A DNA stretch of 29,716 nucleotides from an uncultured Sutterella sp. Lineage in GTDB: Bacteria > Pseudomonadota > Gammaproteobacteria > Burkholderiales > Burkholderiaceae_F. The stretch covers positions 1 through 29,716 of the forward strand of contig UQUM01000024.1 in NCBI GenBank assembly GCA_900544255.1. Reading direction: 5' to 3'. Positions within the stretch are counted from its first letter, which is position 1. Each line of letters begins with the position of its first letter. Shown piece after piece: positions 16,603 through 24,449 of this stretch. Below the pieces are notes generated by a model. The model was not told where the DNA came from. It ran no database searches and saw only the letters and a list, made by a program, of their open reading frames with translations. A program made the position numbers and the translations under genes.

Positions 16603-17400
16603 ATGTACGACCAATACGAAAAACTGCTGCGGCACGTTTATGAGAACGGCCACCAGAAAACCGACCGCACGGGCGTGGGTACGCGTTCCGTGTTCGGCTA
16701 CCAGATGCGCTTTGACTTAAGCGAAGGTTTTCCCCTCGTGACCACCAAGAAACTGCACATACGCTCCATCGTGCACGAACTGCTGTGGTTTCTCTCGGGC
16801 TCGGGCAACATCGGTTACCTGCATGACAACAAAGTGTCGATCTGGGACGAATGGGCCGATGAAAACGGCGATTTAGGCCCTGTCTACGGCGTGCAGTGGC
16901 GCAGCTGGCCCACGCCTGACGGCCGCCATATCGATCAGATCACAAACGCCGTTGATCTCATCAAGAACCATCCGGACAGCCGCCGCATCATTGTCTGCTC
17001 CTGGAATGTTGCGGACATTGACCGCATGGCGCTTCCGCCCTGCCACTGCCTTTTCCAGTTCTACGTGGCGGACGGCAAACTCTCCTGCCAGCTTTATCAG
17101 CGAAGCTGCGATATTTTCTTGGGAGTGCCCTTTAATATCGCAAGTTACGCCCTTCTGACGCATATGATGGCGCAGCAGTGCGACCTTGAACCCGGTGAAT
17201 TCATCTGGACGGGCGGCGACTGCCACATCTACAACAACCACTTCGAGCAGACCGTCGAGCAACTCTCGCGCGAGCCGCGGCCGTATCCGAAGCTCGTCAT
17301 TAAGCGCCGCCCGGCGTCGATCTTTGACTACAAGTTCGAAGACTTTGAAATCACGGATTACAACCCGTGGCCTCACATCAAGGCCCCGATTGCCGTTTAA
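16603..17400 (+). CDS. thyA: Thymidylate synthase
   Basis: A 265-residue enzyme (E. coli 264) that methylates dUMP to dTMP using 5,10-methylene-tetrahydrofolate, releasing dihydrofolate. The nucleophile Cys147 sits in MALPPCHC. Other family blocks are DRTGVGTRSVFG, FPLVTTKK, IWDEWADENGDLGPVYG, QLYQRSCDIFLGVPFNIASYA and the C-terminal IKAPIAV. The ATG at 16603 gives the family N-terminus; an ATG 12 codons upstream overlaps the putative -10 box and is rejected. folA begins 9 bases after the stop, so the dihydrofolate made here can be recycled by the product of the same transcript. FolD encoded at 3107 supplies the cofactor. Confidence 0.97.
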   Translation: MYDQYEKLLRHVYENGHQKTDRTGVGTRSVFGYQMRFDLSEGFPLVTTKKLHIRSIVHELLWFLSGSGNIGYLHDNKVSIWDEWADENGDLGPVYGVQWRSWPTPDGRHIDQITNAVDLIKNHPDSRRIIVCSWNVADIDRMALPPCHCLFQFYVADGKLSCQLYQRSCDIFLGVPFNIASYALLTHMMAQQCDLEPGEFIWTGGDCHIYNNHFEQTVEQLSREPRPYPKLVIKRRPASIFDYKFEDFEITDYNPWPHIKAPIAV

Positions 17401-17409
17401 GGAAAAACG

Positions 17410-17892
17410 ATGCTGGAAATGATCGTCGCTCACGCCGAAAACGGCGTGATCGGGAACGCGGGCACCATGCCGTGGCACATTCCCGAAGATTTGAAGCACT
17501 TTAAGACGGTAACGACGGGAGCCGCCGTCATCATGGGGCGGAAAACGTTTGAATCTATCGGGCGCGCCCTTCCCAAACGCAGGAACATCGTCATCACGCG
17601 GCAACCTGACTACGTTGCCGCCGGGTGCACGGTGGTACCGTCGCTTGACGCGGCCTTAAAAGCAGCCGGCGCCGAACCTCGCGTCTTCATCATCGGCGGG
17701 GGCGAAATCTACCGACAGGCGCTCCCTCTGGCCGACCGGCTCTGGATTACGGAAATCGCTGCGGCGCCGAAAGGCGACACGATGTTTCCGACGTTGAATC
17801 CTGAAGACTGGGAGACGACGTTTCTTTCCGAACTCTCAGCGAATGAAAACCGTCCTGCCGTGCGTTTTCTGCGGTTGGATCGCCGTCATTAA
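17410..17892 (+). CDS. folA: Dihydrofolate reductase
   Basis: A 160-residue enzyme that reduces dihydrofolate to tetrahydrofolate with NADPH. The active-site acid is Asp27 in MPWHIPEDLKHF. The NADPH-binding VIMGRKTFESIG, the RNIVITRQ strand and the FIIGGGEIY glycine turn are all present. AAGGA lies 7 bases before the ATG and overlaps the thyA stop region. The gene converges on phoR with a single base between the two stop codons, so any + strand terminator must lie inside the phoR coding sequence; a strong hairpin is found there (17906-17933). Confidence 0.97.
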   Translation: MLEMIVAHAENGVIGNAGTMPWHIPEDLKHFKTVTTGAAVIMGRKTFESIGRALPKRRNIVITRQPDYVAAGCTVVPSLDAALKAAGAEPRVFIIGGGEIYRQALPLADRLWITEIAAAPKGDTMFPTLNPEDWETTFLSELSANENRPAVRFLRLDRRH

Positions 17893-17893
17893 G

Positions 17894-19234
17894 CTAAGCC
17901 GCAACGCCGCCCGTTCTCACGCGTTCGGGCGGCAGTTCCAGCGTAAAGGCCGAGCCCTTTCCCAACTCGCTTTCAATCTTCATCTGCGCATTGTGGTGCA
18001 GCATGACGTGCTTCACAATTGCAAGCCCCAACCCCGTACCGCCCGTGTTGCGGGAGCGCGATTTATCAACGCGGTAAAAGCGTTCCGTCAAACGCGGAAT
18101 ATCTTTCTGCGCAATACCGATGCCGTTGTCCCGAACCATGATTTCGGCGCCGCCTGCGGCCGTTTTCCGGCACTCGGCATGAATGTGCCCGCCCTCGGGG
18201 GTGTAACGCAGCGCATTCGTCATCAGGTTCACTACGGCACTTCTCATCTCGTCGGCATAACCTTCAATCCACACGTCTTCGGTCGTGCAGTCCACCGTGT
18301 AGCGTCCCGCCGCCACGACTTCCATTTCGGCCGTGACACGACGCACCAAATCATGCAGCGCAATCATTTCGCTTTCTTTGTCTTCGCCGCCGTTTTCCAG
18401 TCGGGAAAGCGCAAGGAGATCGTCAATGATGCGCTTCATGCGCTGCGCCTGATCCCGCATGAGCGCGAGATGCTGCGGCGCCAACTCCACCTTGCCGGAA
18501 ACACCGGCAACCGCCATATCCAAAAAGCCGGAGAGCACCGTGAGGGGGGTGCGCAGTTCGTGGGACACGTTCGCGACGAAATCTCGACGCATGGCGTCCA
18601 CCTTCGTTTGTTCCGTCACGTCGCGGGCGATTAACAGAGAGTTATTTTTGTCGGCAATGACGACGCGGATTTCGTAGGTGCGCCCCATCTCCGCCTGCGT
18701 CCAATTTAAGGGGGCGTCAAACTTTTCTGTCCGCAAAAAGGAATCAATCGCGGGATCCGTAATCAGAGCCAGAATCGAGCGGCCCACGTCTTTTTCGCCG
18801 CTTAACGGAAAGATTTTTTCCGCCTGAGGATTACACCACGACAGGAGCCAATTGCGCTTCGTGAGAATGATCCCTTCGGGCAGTGCCCCCAGCGTCTTAC
18901 GGTACCGGGCTTCGCGGTCTTCCAAGCGTCGGGCATTTTTATCAAATGCCGCCCGAGCTTCATAAACCCGACTGAAGATATCCGACCAGAGCGCAGAGGC
19001 CGTCGTCGGCGTTTCTTCGTCCGTCTTTGGCGAAGTCGTCATAGATTTCTCAAGCCACTCATCAAGCCGGGCGATGTAATTTAAGTGCAGCCCCATTTCC
19101 GCGAGAAGCCCCGCAATCACGCAGCCCAGGCCCCAATACGGATTGGCGAGTCCCGCAACGGCAAACCCCGCGACGATGATGAGAATAATCCGAAAGATGA
19201 CCGGCCCCATGAGCCGCAGACGTTCCGTCGTCAT
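17894..19234 (-). CDS. phoR: Phosphate regulon sensor histidine kinase PhoR
   Basis: A 446-residue membrane sensor kinase. Two N-terminal transmembrane segments (about residues 10-30 and 33-50) are joined by a very short loop, so there is no large periplasmic sensor domain, as in E. coli PhoR. A PAS region spans about 105-210. The phospho-acceptor is His225 in ANVSHELRTPL, followed by the N box (NLMTNALRY), the G1 box (VRDNGIGI), the F box (ERFYRV) and the G2 box (GGTGLGLAIV). The order phoB then phoR with a 15-base gap supports the assignment. PhoR normally senses the Pst/PhoU transporter state; those genes are not in the window. AAGAGGG precedes the start. Confidence 0.93.
   Translation of the reverse strand: MTTERLRLMGPVIFRIILIIVAGFAVAGLANPYWGLGCVIAGLLAEMGLHLNYIARLDEWLEKSMTTSPKTDEETPTTASALWSDIFSRVYEARAAFDKNARRLEDREARYRKTLGALPEGIILTKRNWLLSWCNPQAEKIFPLSGEKDVGRSILALITDPAIDSFLRTEKFDAPLNWTQAEMGRTYEIRVVIADKNNSLLIARDVTEQTKVDAMRRDFVANVSHELRTPLTVLSGFLDMAVAGVSGKVELAPQHLALMRDQAQRMKRIIDDLLALSRLENGGEDKESEMIALHDLVRRVTAEMEVVAAGRYTVDCTTEDVWIEGYADEMRSAVVNLMTNALRYTPEGGHIHAECRKTAAGGAEIMVRDNGIGIAQKDIPRLTERFYRVDKSRSRNTGGTGLGLAIVKHVMLHHNAQMKIESELGKGSAFTLELPPERVRTGGVAA
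17906..17933 (+). other. Strong hairpin overlapping the phoR 3' end
   Basis: GCCGCCCG (17906-17913) and CGGGCGGC (17926-17933) form a perfect 8-bp stem with a 12-base loop, 13 bases after the folA stop. There is no T-run after it on the + strand. It could slow or end thyA-folA transcription or protect the mRNA end, while also encoding the last residues of PhoR on the other strand. Confidence 0.5.
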
Positions 19235-19249
19235 TTTGCCGCCCTCTTG

Positions 19250-19930
19250 CTACGCCCGCGCGCGGTATCCGAGGCCCCGCACCGTATCCACGATGTCCGC
19301 GGCCGCCGTCCCCGCCAACTGCTTTCTCAACCGCAACACGTGAACGTCCACCGTCCGTTCGTCAAACCCGGCGGCATCGTCCCAAACCCGTTCCAACAAC
19401 TGGGCACGGGAATACACCCGCCCGGGATTAGCCGCCAACACGCAGAGCATCTTGAATTCGATGACGCCCAATCGCACGTCGACGCCGTTCACCTTGGCAG
19501 AGAATCGGGATTCATTAAGCGCCACCGGACCGCAGACAATCGTCTTTTCGGCTTCTGCCGCACCGCGTCGCAGAACTGCCCGAAGTCGGGCGATCAATTC
19601 TCGGGGCGAGAAAGGCTTGACGACATAATCGTCCGCCCCGGCATCGAGCCCCGCCACCTTGTCGCTTTCCGTACCGCGGGCCGTGAGCATAATGACGGGA
19701 ATACCGGCGTTCTTCTCTTCACGCTTTAACTGCTCAAGCCACGAGAGTCCGGACTGATCCGGCAGCATCCAGTCCAAGAGGATAATGTCCGGGCGTTCGG
19801 CTTCCAATACTCTCCGAGCTTCCGTCACCGATCCCGCGCGAAACACGCGGTACCCCGCCGTTTCAGAGGCAAACCCGATGAGTTCCCGAATCGCCGGCTC
19901 GTCTTCCACGACGAGTACTGATTCCGTCAT
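19250..19930 (-). CDS. phoB: Phosphate regulon response regulator PhoB
   Basis: A 226-residue OmpR-family regulator (E. coli PhoB 229). The receiver domain has the acidic pair Glu9/Asp10, phospho-acceptor Asp53 in LLDWMLP, Thr83 and Lys105 (DDYVVKPFSP). The C-terminal winged helix includes FKMLCVLAANPGRVYSRAQLL and the recognition helix RTVDVHVLRLRKQL. When phosphorylated by PhoR it activates phosphate-starvation genes. GGAGAAGG precedes the ATG. A sequence matching the Pho box lies 68 bases upstream (19998-20015), which suggests autoregulation of phoBR. Confidence 0.95.
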   Translation of the reverse strand: MTESVLVVEDEPAIRELIGFASETAGYRVFRAGSVTEARRVLEAERPDIILLDWMLPDQSGLSWLEQLKREEKNAGIPVIMLTARGTESDKVAGLDAGADDYVVKPFSPRELIARLRAVLRRGAAEAEKTIVCGPVALNESRFSAKVNGVDVRLGVIEFKMLCVLAANPGRVYSRAQLLERVWDDAAGFDERTVDVHVLRLRKQLAGTAAADIVDTVRGLGYRARA

Positions 19931-19997
19931 ACGCCTTCTCCGTTAATTCATGCGTCCGTCATCATGCCCTTCCATTTTGACAAAGGTATTTCATCGT

Positions 19998-20015
19998 GTG
20001 ACGAAATGATGACAA
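19998..20015 (-). promoter_or_regulatory. Putative Pho box upstream of phoB
   Basis: On the minus strand the 18 bases read TTGTCAT-CATT-TCGTCAC: two 7-base direct repeats 11 bp apart, as in the consensus CTGTCAT-AAAT-CTGTCAC. My alignment gives 13 of 18 matches, with TGTCA and GTCA cores kept. A weak -10-like TACCTT lies about 10 bases downstream (19988-19983), the spacing expected of PhoB-activated promoters. Confidence 0.7.
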
Positions 20016-20033
20016 GCTCATTGTACGGACAAC

Positions 20034-20066
20034 AAAAAACCCGTGCAGTCGCAGTAACCACACGGG
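20034..20066 (-). terminator. Rho-independent terminator of the carA-gmhA-carB-greA unit
   Basis: On the minus strand CCCGTG (20066-20061), a 15-base loop and CACGGG (20045-20040) are followed by six T. It lies 24 bases after the greA stop and directly before the phoB promoter region, so it separates the two units. Confidence 0.8.
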
Positions 20067-20089
20067 CCTTTCGCCGAATTAATTCAGAC

Positions 20090-20569
20090 TCAGAGGTACT
20101 TCACGCTCACGATGGCGTAGTGAATGAGTCCCTTCGGGGCGGGGCACGTCACTTCGTCACCTTCGAACTTACCGATGAGACTGCGGGCCAAGGGGCTCGA
20201 AATCGAAATACGGGCGGCCTTGATGTCCGCTTCGTCATCCCCCACGATCTGGTAGGTTTTGACTTCCCCGGAATCTTCGTCTTCGAGTTCCACCGTCGCG
20301 CCGAACACGATCCTGTCGCCTGCCTGCAGGCTCTTCGGATCAATGATCTGCAGCATCGGCAGTTTTCCTTCGAGTTCGGCAATGCGCCCTTCGATGTGGC
20401 CCTGCATTTCCTTGGCGGCATCGTATTCGGCATTTTCCGACAAGTCGCCTTTTTCACGCGCTTCCGCAATCGCAGCCACCACAGCCGGGCGCTTCACGCG
20501 CTTCAACTCATCGAGTTCGGCGCGAAGCTTTTCCGCGCCCTGAACCGTAATCGGAATCCGTTTATCCAT
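20090..20569 (-). CDS. greA: Transcription elongation factor GreA
   Basis: A 159-residue factor (E. coli 158) that enters the secondary channel of RNA polymerase and stimulates cleavage of backtracked RNA. The N-terminal coiled coil (about residues 10-75) carries the acidic tip GDLSENAEYDAAKE, with the Asp and Glu that act in the active centre. The C-terminal FKBP-like domain includes VFGATVELED, YQIVGDDEAD and SPLARSLIGK. The ATG at 20569 has GGTGA 6 bases upstream; a TTG four codons earlier is rejected. It is the last gene of the car unit, 47 bases after carB, and is followed by a clear terminator. Confidence 0.96.
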   Translation of the reverse strand: MDKRIPITVQGAEKLRAELDELKRVKRPAVVAAIAEAREKGDLSENAEYDAAKEMQGHIEGRIAELEGKLPMLQIIDPKSLQAGDRIVFGATVELEDEDSGEVKTYQIVGDDEADIKAARISISSPLARSLIGKFEGDEVTCPAPKGLIHYAIVSVKYL

Positions 20570-20616
20570 GTCTTTCACCAAGTAGAATGGTCAAATCAAA
20601 GGGCGGCATTTTACCT

Positions 20617-23600
20617 CTAACGAACCGCCTTATGCATGTCCTGCAGCGAATAGACCTGCGCATCGGCTAAGTGCTTGATGCCTTCCACCGCCGCGCGGCC
20701 GCCCGCGATCGTCGTAAAGTAGGTGACGCGGTTCGCGAGCGCCGCCATACGGATGGCGCGCGCATCGCTGATTTCCCCGCGGGATTCGTTGCTCGTGGTG
20801 ATCACGAGCTGAATTTCACGGTTCTTGATCTTGTCCAAAATATTCGGACGACCGTCACTCACCTTATTGACGCTCTTGCAGTCGATGCCGGCCTTCGCAA
20901 GCGCCTCCGCCGTGCCCTTCGTCGCGACGAGCTTGTAGCCCGCGTCGACGAGTTCGGCAGCGACCACGATGGCGCGCGGCTTATCTTCGTCACGCACGGA
21001 AATGAAGACCGTGGAGCCTGTCGGAGGCAGCGTGTTGCCCGCTCCCAACTGGCTCTTAAAGAGCGCTTCGCCGAAGGTCTTGCCGACGCCCATCACTTCG
21101 CCCGTGGAGCGCATTTCCGGTCCCAAGACCGGGTCGACGCCCAAGAACTTCGCAAACGGGAACACGGCTTCCTTCACGCAGATGTGTTCAGGCTTCACTT
21201 CCACCTGCACGCCCTGCTTTTCGATGGAGTCGCCCACCATGCAGCGGGCCGCAACCTTCGCAAGCTGCACGCCGGTCGCCTTCGAAACAAAGGGAACGGT
21301 GCGGCTCGCGCGCGGATTGACTTCGAGCACATAGACGATCGGGTGTTCAGTGACGGCGTTCTTGATCGCGAACTGCACGTTCATGAGCCCCACGACCCCG
21401 AGGGCCTTCGCCATCAGCACCGTTTCGCGGCGCACTTCGTCCAAAATATCTTCGCGCAGGCTATAGGGCGGCAGCGAACAAGCGGAGTCCCCCGAATGCA
21501 CGCCCGCGGCTTCCACGTGCTGCATGAGACCGGCGATCTTCACCACCTTGCCGTCGGACACCGCGTCCACGTCCATTTCCACGGCGTCATCGAGGAAGTG
21601 ATCCAAAAGCACCGGGCTTTCTTCGCTCACCACGATGGCTTCGTGCATGTAGCGCATGAGTTCCTTGCCGTTGTGCACGATATCCATCGCGCGGCCGCCC
21701 AGCACGTAGCTCGGACGCACGACGATGGGATAACCGATTTCTTCGGCGAGTTTCAACGCCGCTTCTTCGGTGTGAGCCGTCCGGTTAGGGGGCTGCCGAA
21801 GCCCCAACTTCGTGATGAGTTCCTTGAAGCGTTCGCGGTCTTCGGCGCAGTCGATGGCGTCGGTGGAAGTACCGATAATAGGCACGCCTTCCTTTTCGAG
21901 AGCACGGCAGATCTTCAAGGGCGTCTGACCGCCGTACTGCACGATGACGCCCACCGGATTTTCCGTGTGGCAGATTTCCAACACGTCTTCCAACGTCACC
22001 GGTTCAAAGTAAAGGCGATCCGACGTGTCATAGTCCGTCGAAACCGTTTCCGGGTTACAGTTGACCATGATTGTTTCGTAACCGTCTTCGCGCAATGCCA
22101 TCGCCGCATGCACGCAGCAGTAGTCGAATTCGATGCCCTGGCCGATGCGGTTGGGACCGCCGCCCAACACCACGATCTTCTTTTTGTCCGTGGGCTGAGC
22201 TTCGTTTTCGTCCTGGTAGGTCGAGTAAAGGTAGGCGGTCTTCGTTTCGAATTCCGCGGCGCAGGTATCGACGCGCTTATAAACGGGCCGGATGTTGAGT
22301 TCGTGGCGCTTCGAGCGGACGGCGTCTTCCTTCGTCCCCATCAGCTTCGCGAGGCGCTTATCGGAAAAGCCCTTCTTCTTGAGGTAACGGAGGTCATCCG
22401 CCGACAAGGCGTCCAACGTCGTCTCGGCCACGCGCCCTTCGATGTCGATGAGTTCCTTCATCTGCGCGAGGAACCACGGATCAATCGACGTCATGCCGTG
22501 AATTTCATCCACCGTCATGCCGAGACGCATGGCGTCAGCGACGTAGAAAATGCGCTCCGGCCCCGCTTCACTGATTTCGTGAACGATTTCTTCCCGGTCG
22601 TCCGAAATGGGCGTCAAGCCGTCCTTACCGGTTTCCAAACCGCGGAGGGCCTTCTGCAGCGATTCCTGGAACGAAGAACCGATCGCCATCACTTCTCCCA
22701 CGGACTTCATCTGCGTCGTCAGACGGTCATCGGCCTGCGGGAACTTTTCAAACGCAAAACGCGGCACCTTGGTGACGACGTAGTCGATCGTCGGTTCAAA
22801 GGACGCGGGCGTCGCGCCCCCCGTGATGTCATTTTTCAGTTCGTCCAGGGTATAGCCCACGGCAAGTTTCGCCGCGACCTTCGCAATCGGAAAGCCGGTG
22901 GCTTTCGAAGCCAAGGCCGAAGAACGCGACACGCGCGGATTCATTTCAATGACGATCAAGCGTCCGTTCTTGGGGTTCACGGCGAACTGCACGTTGGATC
23001 CGCCCGTATCCACGCCGATTTCACGGAGCACCGCGATCGACGCGTCACGCATGATCTGATATTCGCGATCCGTCAGGGTCTGCGCCGGCGCCACCGTGAT
23101 GGAGTCTCCGGTGTGAATCCCCATCGGGTCGAAGTTTTCAATGGAGCAGACGATGATGCAGTTGTCGGCCTTATCACGCACCACTTCCATTTCGTATTCC
23201 TTCCAACCGAGAAGGGATTCTTCAATGAGAAGTTCATGCGTGGGCGAAAGGGCCAAACCGCGTTCGCAGATTTCCACGAATTCCTGCATGTTGTAGGCAA
23301 TGCCGCCGCCGGAGCCGCCCAATGTAAAGGACGGGCGGATGACGGCGGGAAATCCCACCTGCGCCTGCACCGCCATCGCTTCGGCCATGTTGTAGGCGAT
23401 GCCGGAACGGGCACTTTCAAGCCCGATGCGGTTCATGGCTTCCTTAAAGCGCTGACGGTCTTCGGCCTTGTCAATCGCTTCCGGCGAGGCGCCGATCAGT
23501 TCCACGTCGTACTTACTGAGGATGCCTTCCTTATCGAGAGCCATCGCGAGATTCAACGCCGTCTGTCCGCCCATCGTGGGGAGAATGGCATCGGGCTTTT

Positions 23601-23841
23601 CTTTGGCGATGATGCGCTCAAGAACGCGTGTATCCAACGGTTCGATGTAGGTCGCATCCGCCGTATCCGGGTCGGTCATAATCGTCGCCGGATTGGAATT
23701 CACCAAAATAACGCGGTACCCCTCTTCCCGAAGGGCCTTGCAGGCCTGGGCACCGGAATAGTCAAATTCACAGGCCTGGCCGATAACGATCGGGCCGGCG
23801 CCGAGAATCATGACGGATTTAATGTCTGTACGTTTGGGCAT
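20617..23841 (-). CDS. carB: Carbamoyl-phosphate synthase large subunit
   Basis: A 1074-residue protein (E. coli 1073) that makes carbamoyl phosphate from bicarbonate, ATP and ammonia delivered by CarA, feeding arginine and pyrimidine synthesis. Domains in order: carboxyphosphate ATP-grasp (about 1-400), oligomerisation (about 400-550), carbamoyl-phosphate ATP-grasp (about 553-930) and the C-terminal allosteric MGS-like domain. The duplicated motifs GAGPIVIGQACEFDYSG and GGGPNRIGQGIEFDY, and the pair IEMNPRVSRSSALASKATG and LEVNPRASRTVPFVSKATG, are intact. It starts 5 bases after the gmhA stop without a clear ribosome binding site, so it probably depends on coupling. It contains no TTA, CTA or TCA codons for more than 1000 codons, which leaves a huge open frame on the opposite strand. 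Confidence 0.97.
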   Translation of the reverse strand: MPKRTDIKSVMILGAGPIVIGQACEFDYSGAQACKALREEGYRVILVNSNPATIMTDPDTADATYIEPLDTRVLERIIAKEKPDAILPTMGGQTALNLAMALDKEGILSKYDVELIGASPEAIDKAEDRQRFKEAMNRIGLESARSGIAYNMAEAMAVQAQVGFPAVIRPSFTLGGSGGGIAYNMQEFVEICERGLALSPTHELLIEESLLGWKEYEMEVVRDKADNCIIVCSIENFDPMGIHTGDSITVAPAQTLTDREYQIMRDASIAVLREIGVDTGGSNVQFAVNPKNGRLIVIEMNPRVSRSSALASKATGFPIAKVAAKLAVGYTLDELKNDITGGATPASFEPTIDYVVTKVPRFAFEKFPQADDRLTTQMKSVGEVMAIGSSFQESLQKALRGLETGKDGLTPISDDREEIVHEISEAGPERIFYVADAMRLGMTVDEIHGMTSIDPWFLAQMKELIDIEGRVAETTLDALSADDLRYLKKKGFSDKRLAKLMGTKEDAVRSKRHELNIRPVYKRVDTCAAEFETKTAYLYSTYQDENEAQPTDKKKIVVLGGGPNRIGQGIEFDYCCVHAAMALREDGYETIMVNCNPETVSTDYDTSDRLYFEPVTLEDVLEICHTENPVGVIVQYGGQTPLKICRALEKEGVPIIGTSTDAIDCAEDRERFKELITKLGLRQPPNRTAHTEEAALKLAEEIGYPIVVRPSYVLGGRAMDIVHNGKELMRYMHEAIVVSEESPVLLDHFLDDAVEMDVDAVSDGKVVKIAGLMQHVEAAGVHSGDSACSLPPYSLREDILDEVRRETVLMAKALGVVGLMNVQFAIKNAVTEHPIVYVLEVNPRASRTVPFVSKATGVQLAKVAARCMVGDSIEKQGVQVEVKPEHICVKEAVFPFAKFLGVDPVLGPEMRSTGEVMGVGKTFGEALFKSQLGAGNTLPPTGSTVFISVRDEDKPRAIVVAAELVDAGYKLVATKGTAEALAKAGIDCKSVNKVSDGRPNILDKIKNREIQLVITTSNESRGEISDARAIRMAALANRVTYFTTIAGGRAAVEGIKHLADAQVYSLQDMHKAVR

Positions 23842-23846
23842 GATGT

Positions 23847-24449
23847 CTAGTCGTTCAAATAGTTCTGCGGATCGAGTTCGCGTTCGACGAGTTCAATGAG
23901 AATGTGGATGAGCTTGATGTGCAGTTCCTGCACCCGGTCGGCCCAACGGCCGGCGGGCGTTATAAGGGCGATGTCCGCCAATTCCGTAATGGGCGTATGG
24001 TCTTTCCCGGTGAGCGCAATCACCTTCATGCCGAGCGAGCGGGCAGTTCTCGCCGCCTTCACCACGTTTTTGCTCGTACCGGAGGTCGTGATCGCGAGAA
24101 GCACGTCGCCTGCGCGGCCGTGCCCCTCCACCCAGCGGGAAAACACGTCTTCGTAGCCGTAGTCGTTTCCGACGCAGGCCATGTGCGCCACATCCGAAAT
24201 CGCCTGCGCACGGTAAGCGCGTCGATCACTTCTGAAACGCCCCGTCATCTCTTCGGCAAAGTGCATCGCGTCACAGAGGCTGCCGCCGTTACCGCAGCTC
24301 ATGACCGTGCCACCCGCTTTCTGACTTTCGGCAATAAGGTGCCCGGCTTCGGCCACCTTCGCAATCATCGCCTTATCAGCCATCAGCGCCGCGAGTGCCG
24401 CCTGGGCTTCCGCGAGATCAACGAGAACCACATTCTCCCGTTCGCTCAT
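23847..24449 (-). CDS. gmhA: Sedoheptulose 7-phosphate isomerase (phosphoheptose isomerase)
   Basis: A 200-residue SIS-domain enzyme that converts sedoheptulose 7-phosphate to D-glycero-D-manno-heptose 7-phosphate, the first step towards the ADP-heptose of lipopolysaccharide inner core. It matches E. coli GmhA closely: MSCGNGGSLCDAMHFAEEMTG (His63, Glu67), AISDVAHMACVGNDYG, VFSRWVEGHGRAGDVLL, TSGTSKNVVKA, VIALTGKD and ADRVQELHIKLIHILIEL (His177). Retention of the catalytic Glu/His pair and the ADR(V/I)QE(L/I)H motif favours GmhA over the DnaA-associated homologue DiaA. Its ATG shares one base with the carA stop (TGATG) and its stop lies 5 bases before carB, so it is built into the car operon. 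Its substrate is also a substrate of transaldolase, encoded divergently at 25973. Confidence 0.9.
   Translation of the reverse strand: MSERENVVLVDLAEAQAALAALMADKAMIAKVAEAGHLIAESQKAGGTVMSCGNGGSLCDAMHFAEEMTGRFRSDRRAYRAQAISDVAHMACVGNDYGYEDVFSRWVEGHGRAGDVLLAITTSGTSKNVVKAARTARSLGMKVIALTGKDHTPITELADIALITPAGRWADRVQELHIKLIHILIELVERELDPQNYLND

Noticed and set aside
17906..17933. Standard rho-independent terminator for thyA-folA
   Set aside because: The stem is strong but no T-run follows on either useful side, so it is listed only as a hairpin.
20671..23850. 1059-residue open frame opposite carB as a protein gene
   Set aside because: It is in codon register with carB and is explained by the absence of TTA, CTA and TCA codons there; the translation is His/Arg/Asp-rich as expected of a mirror frame.
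23847..24449. DiaA (DnaA initiator-associating factor) as the identity of the SIS protein
   Set aside because: The His/Glu catalytic residues and the sequence around ADRVQELHIKLIH match GmhA more closely; complementation would settle it.
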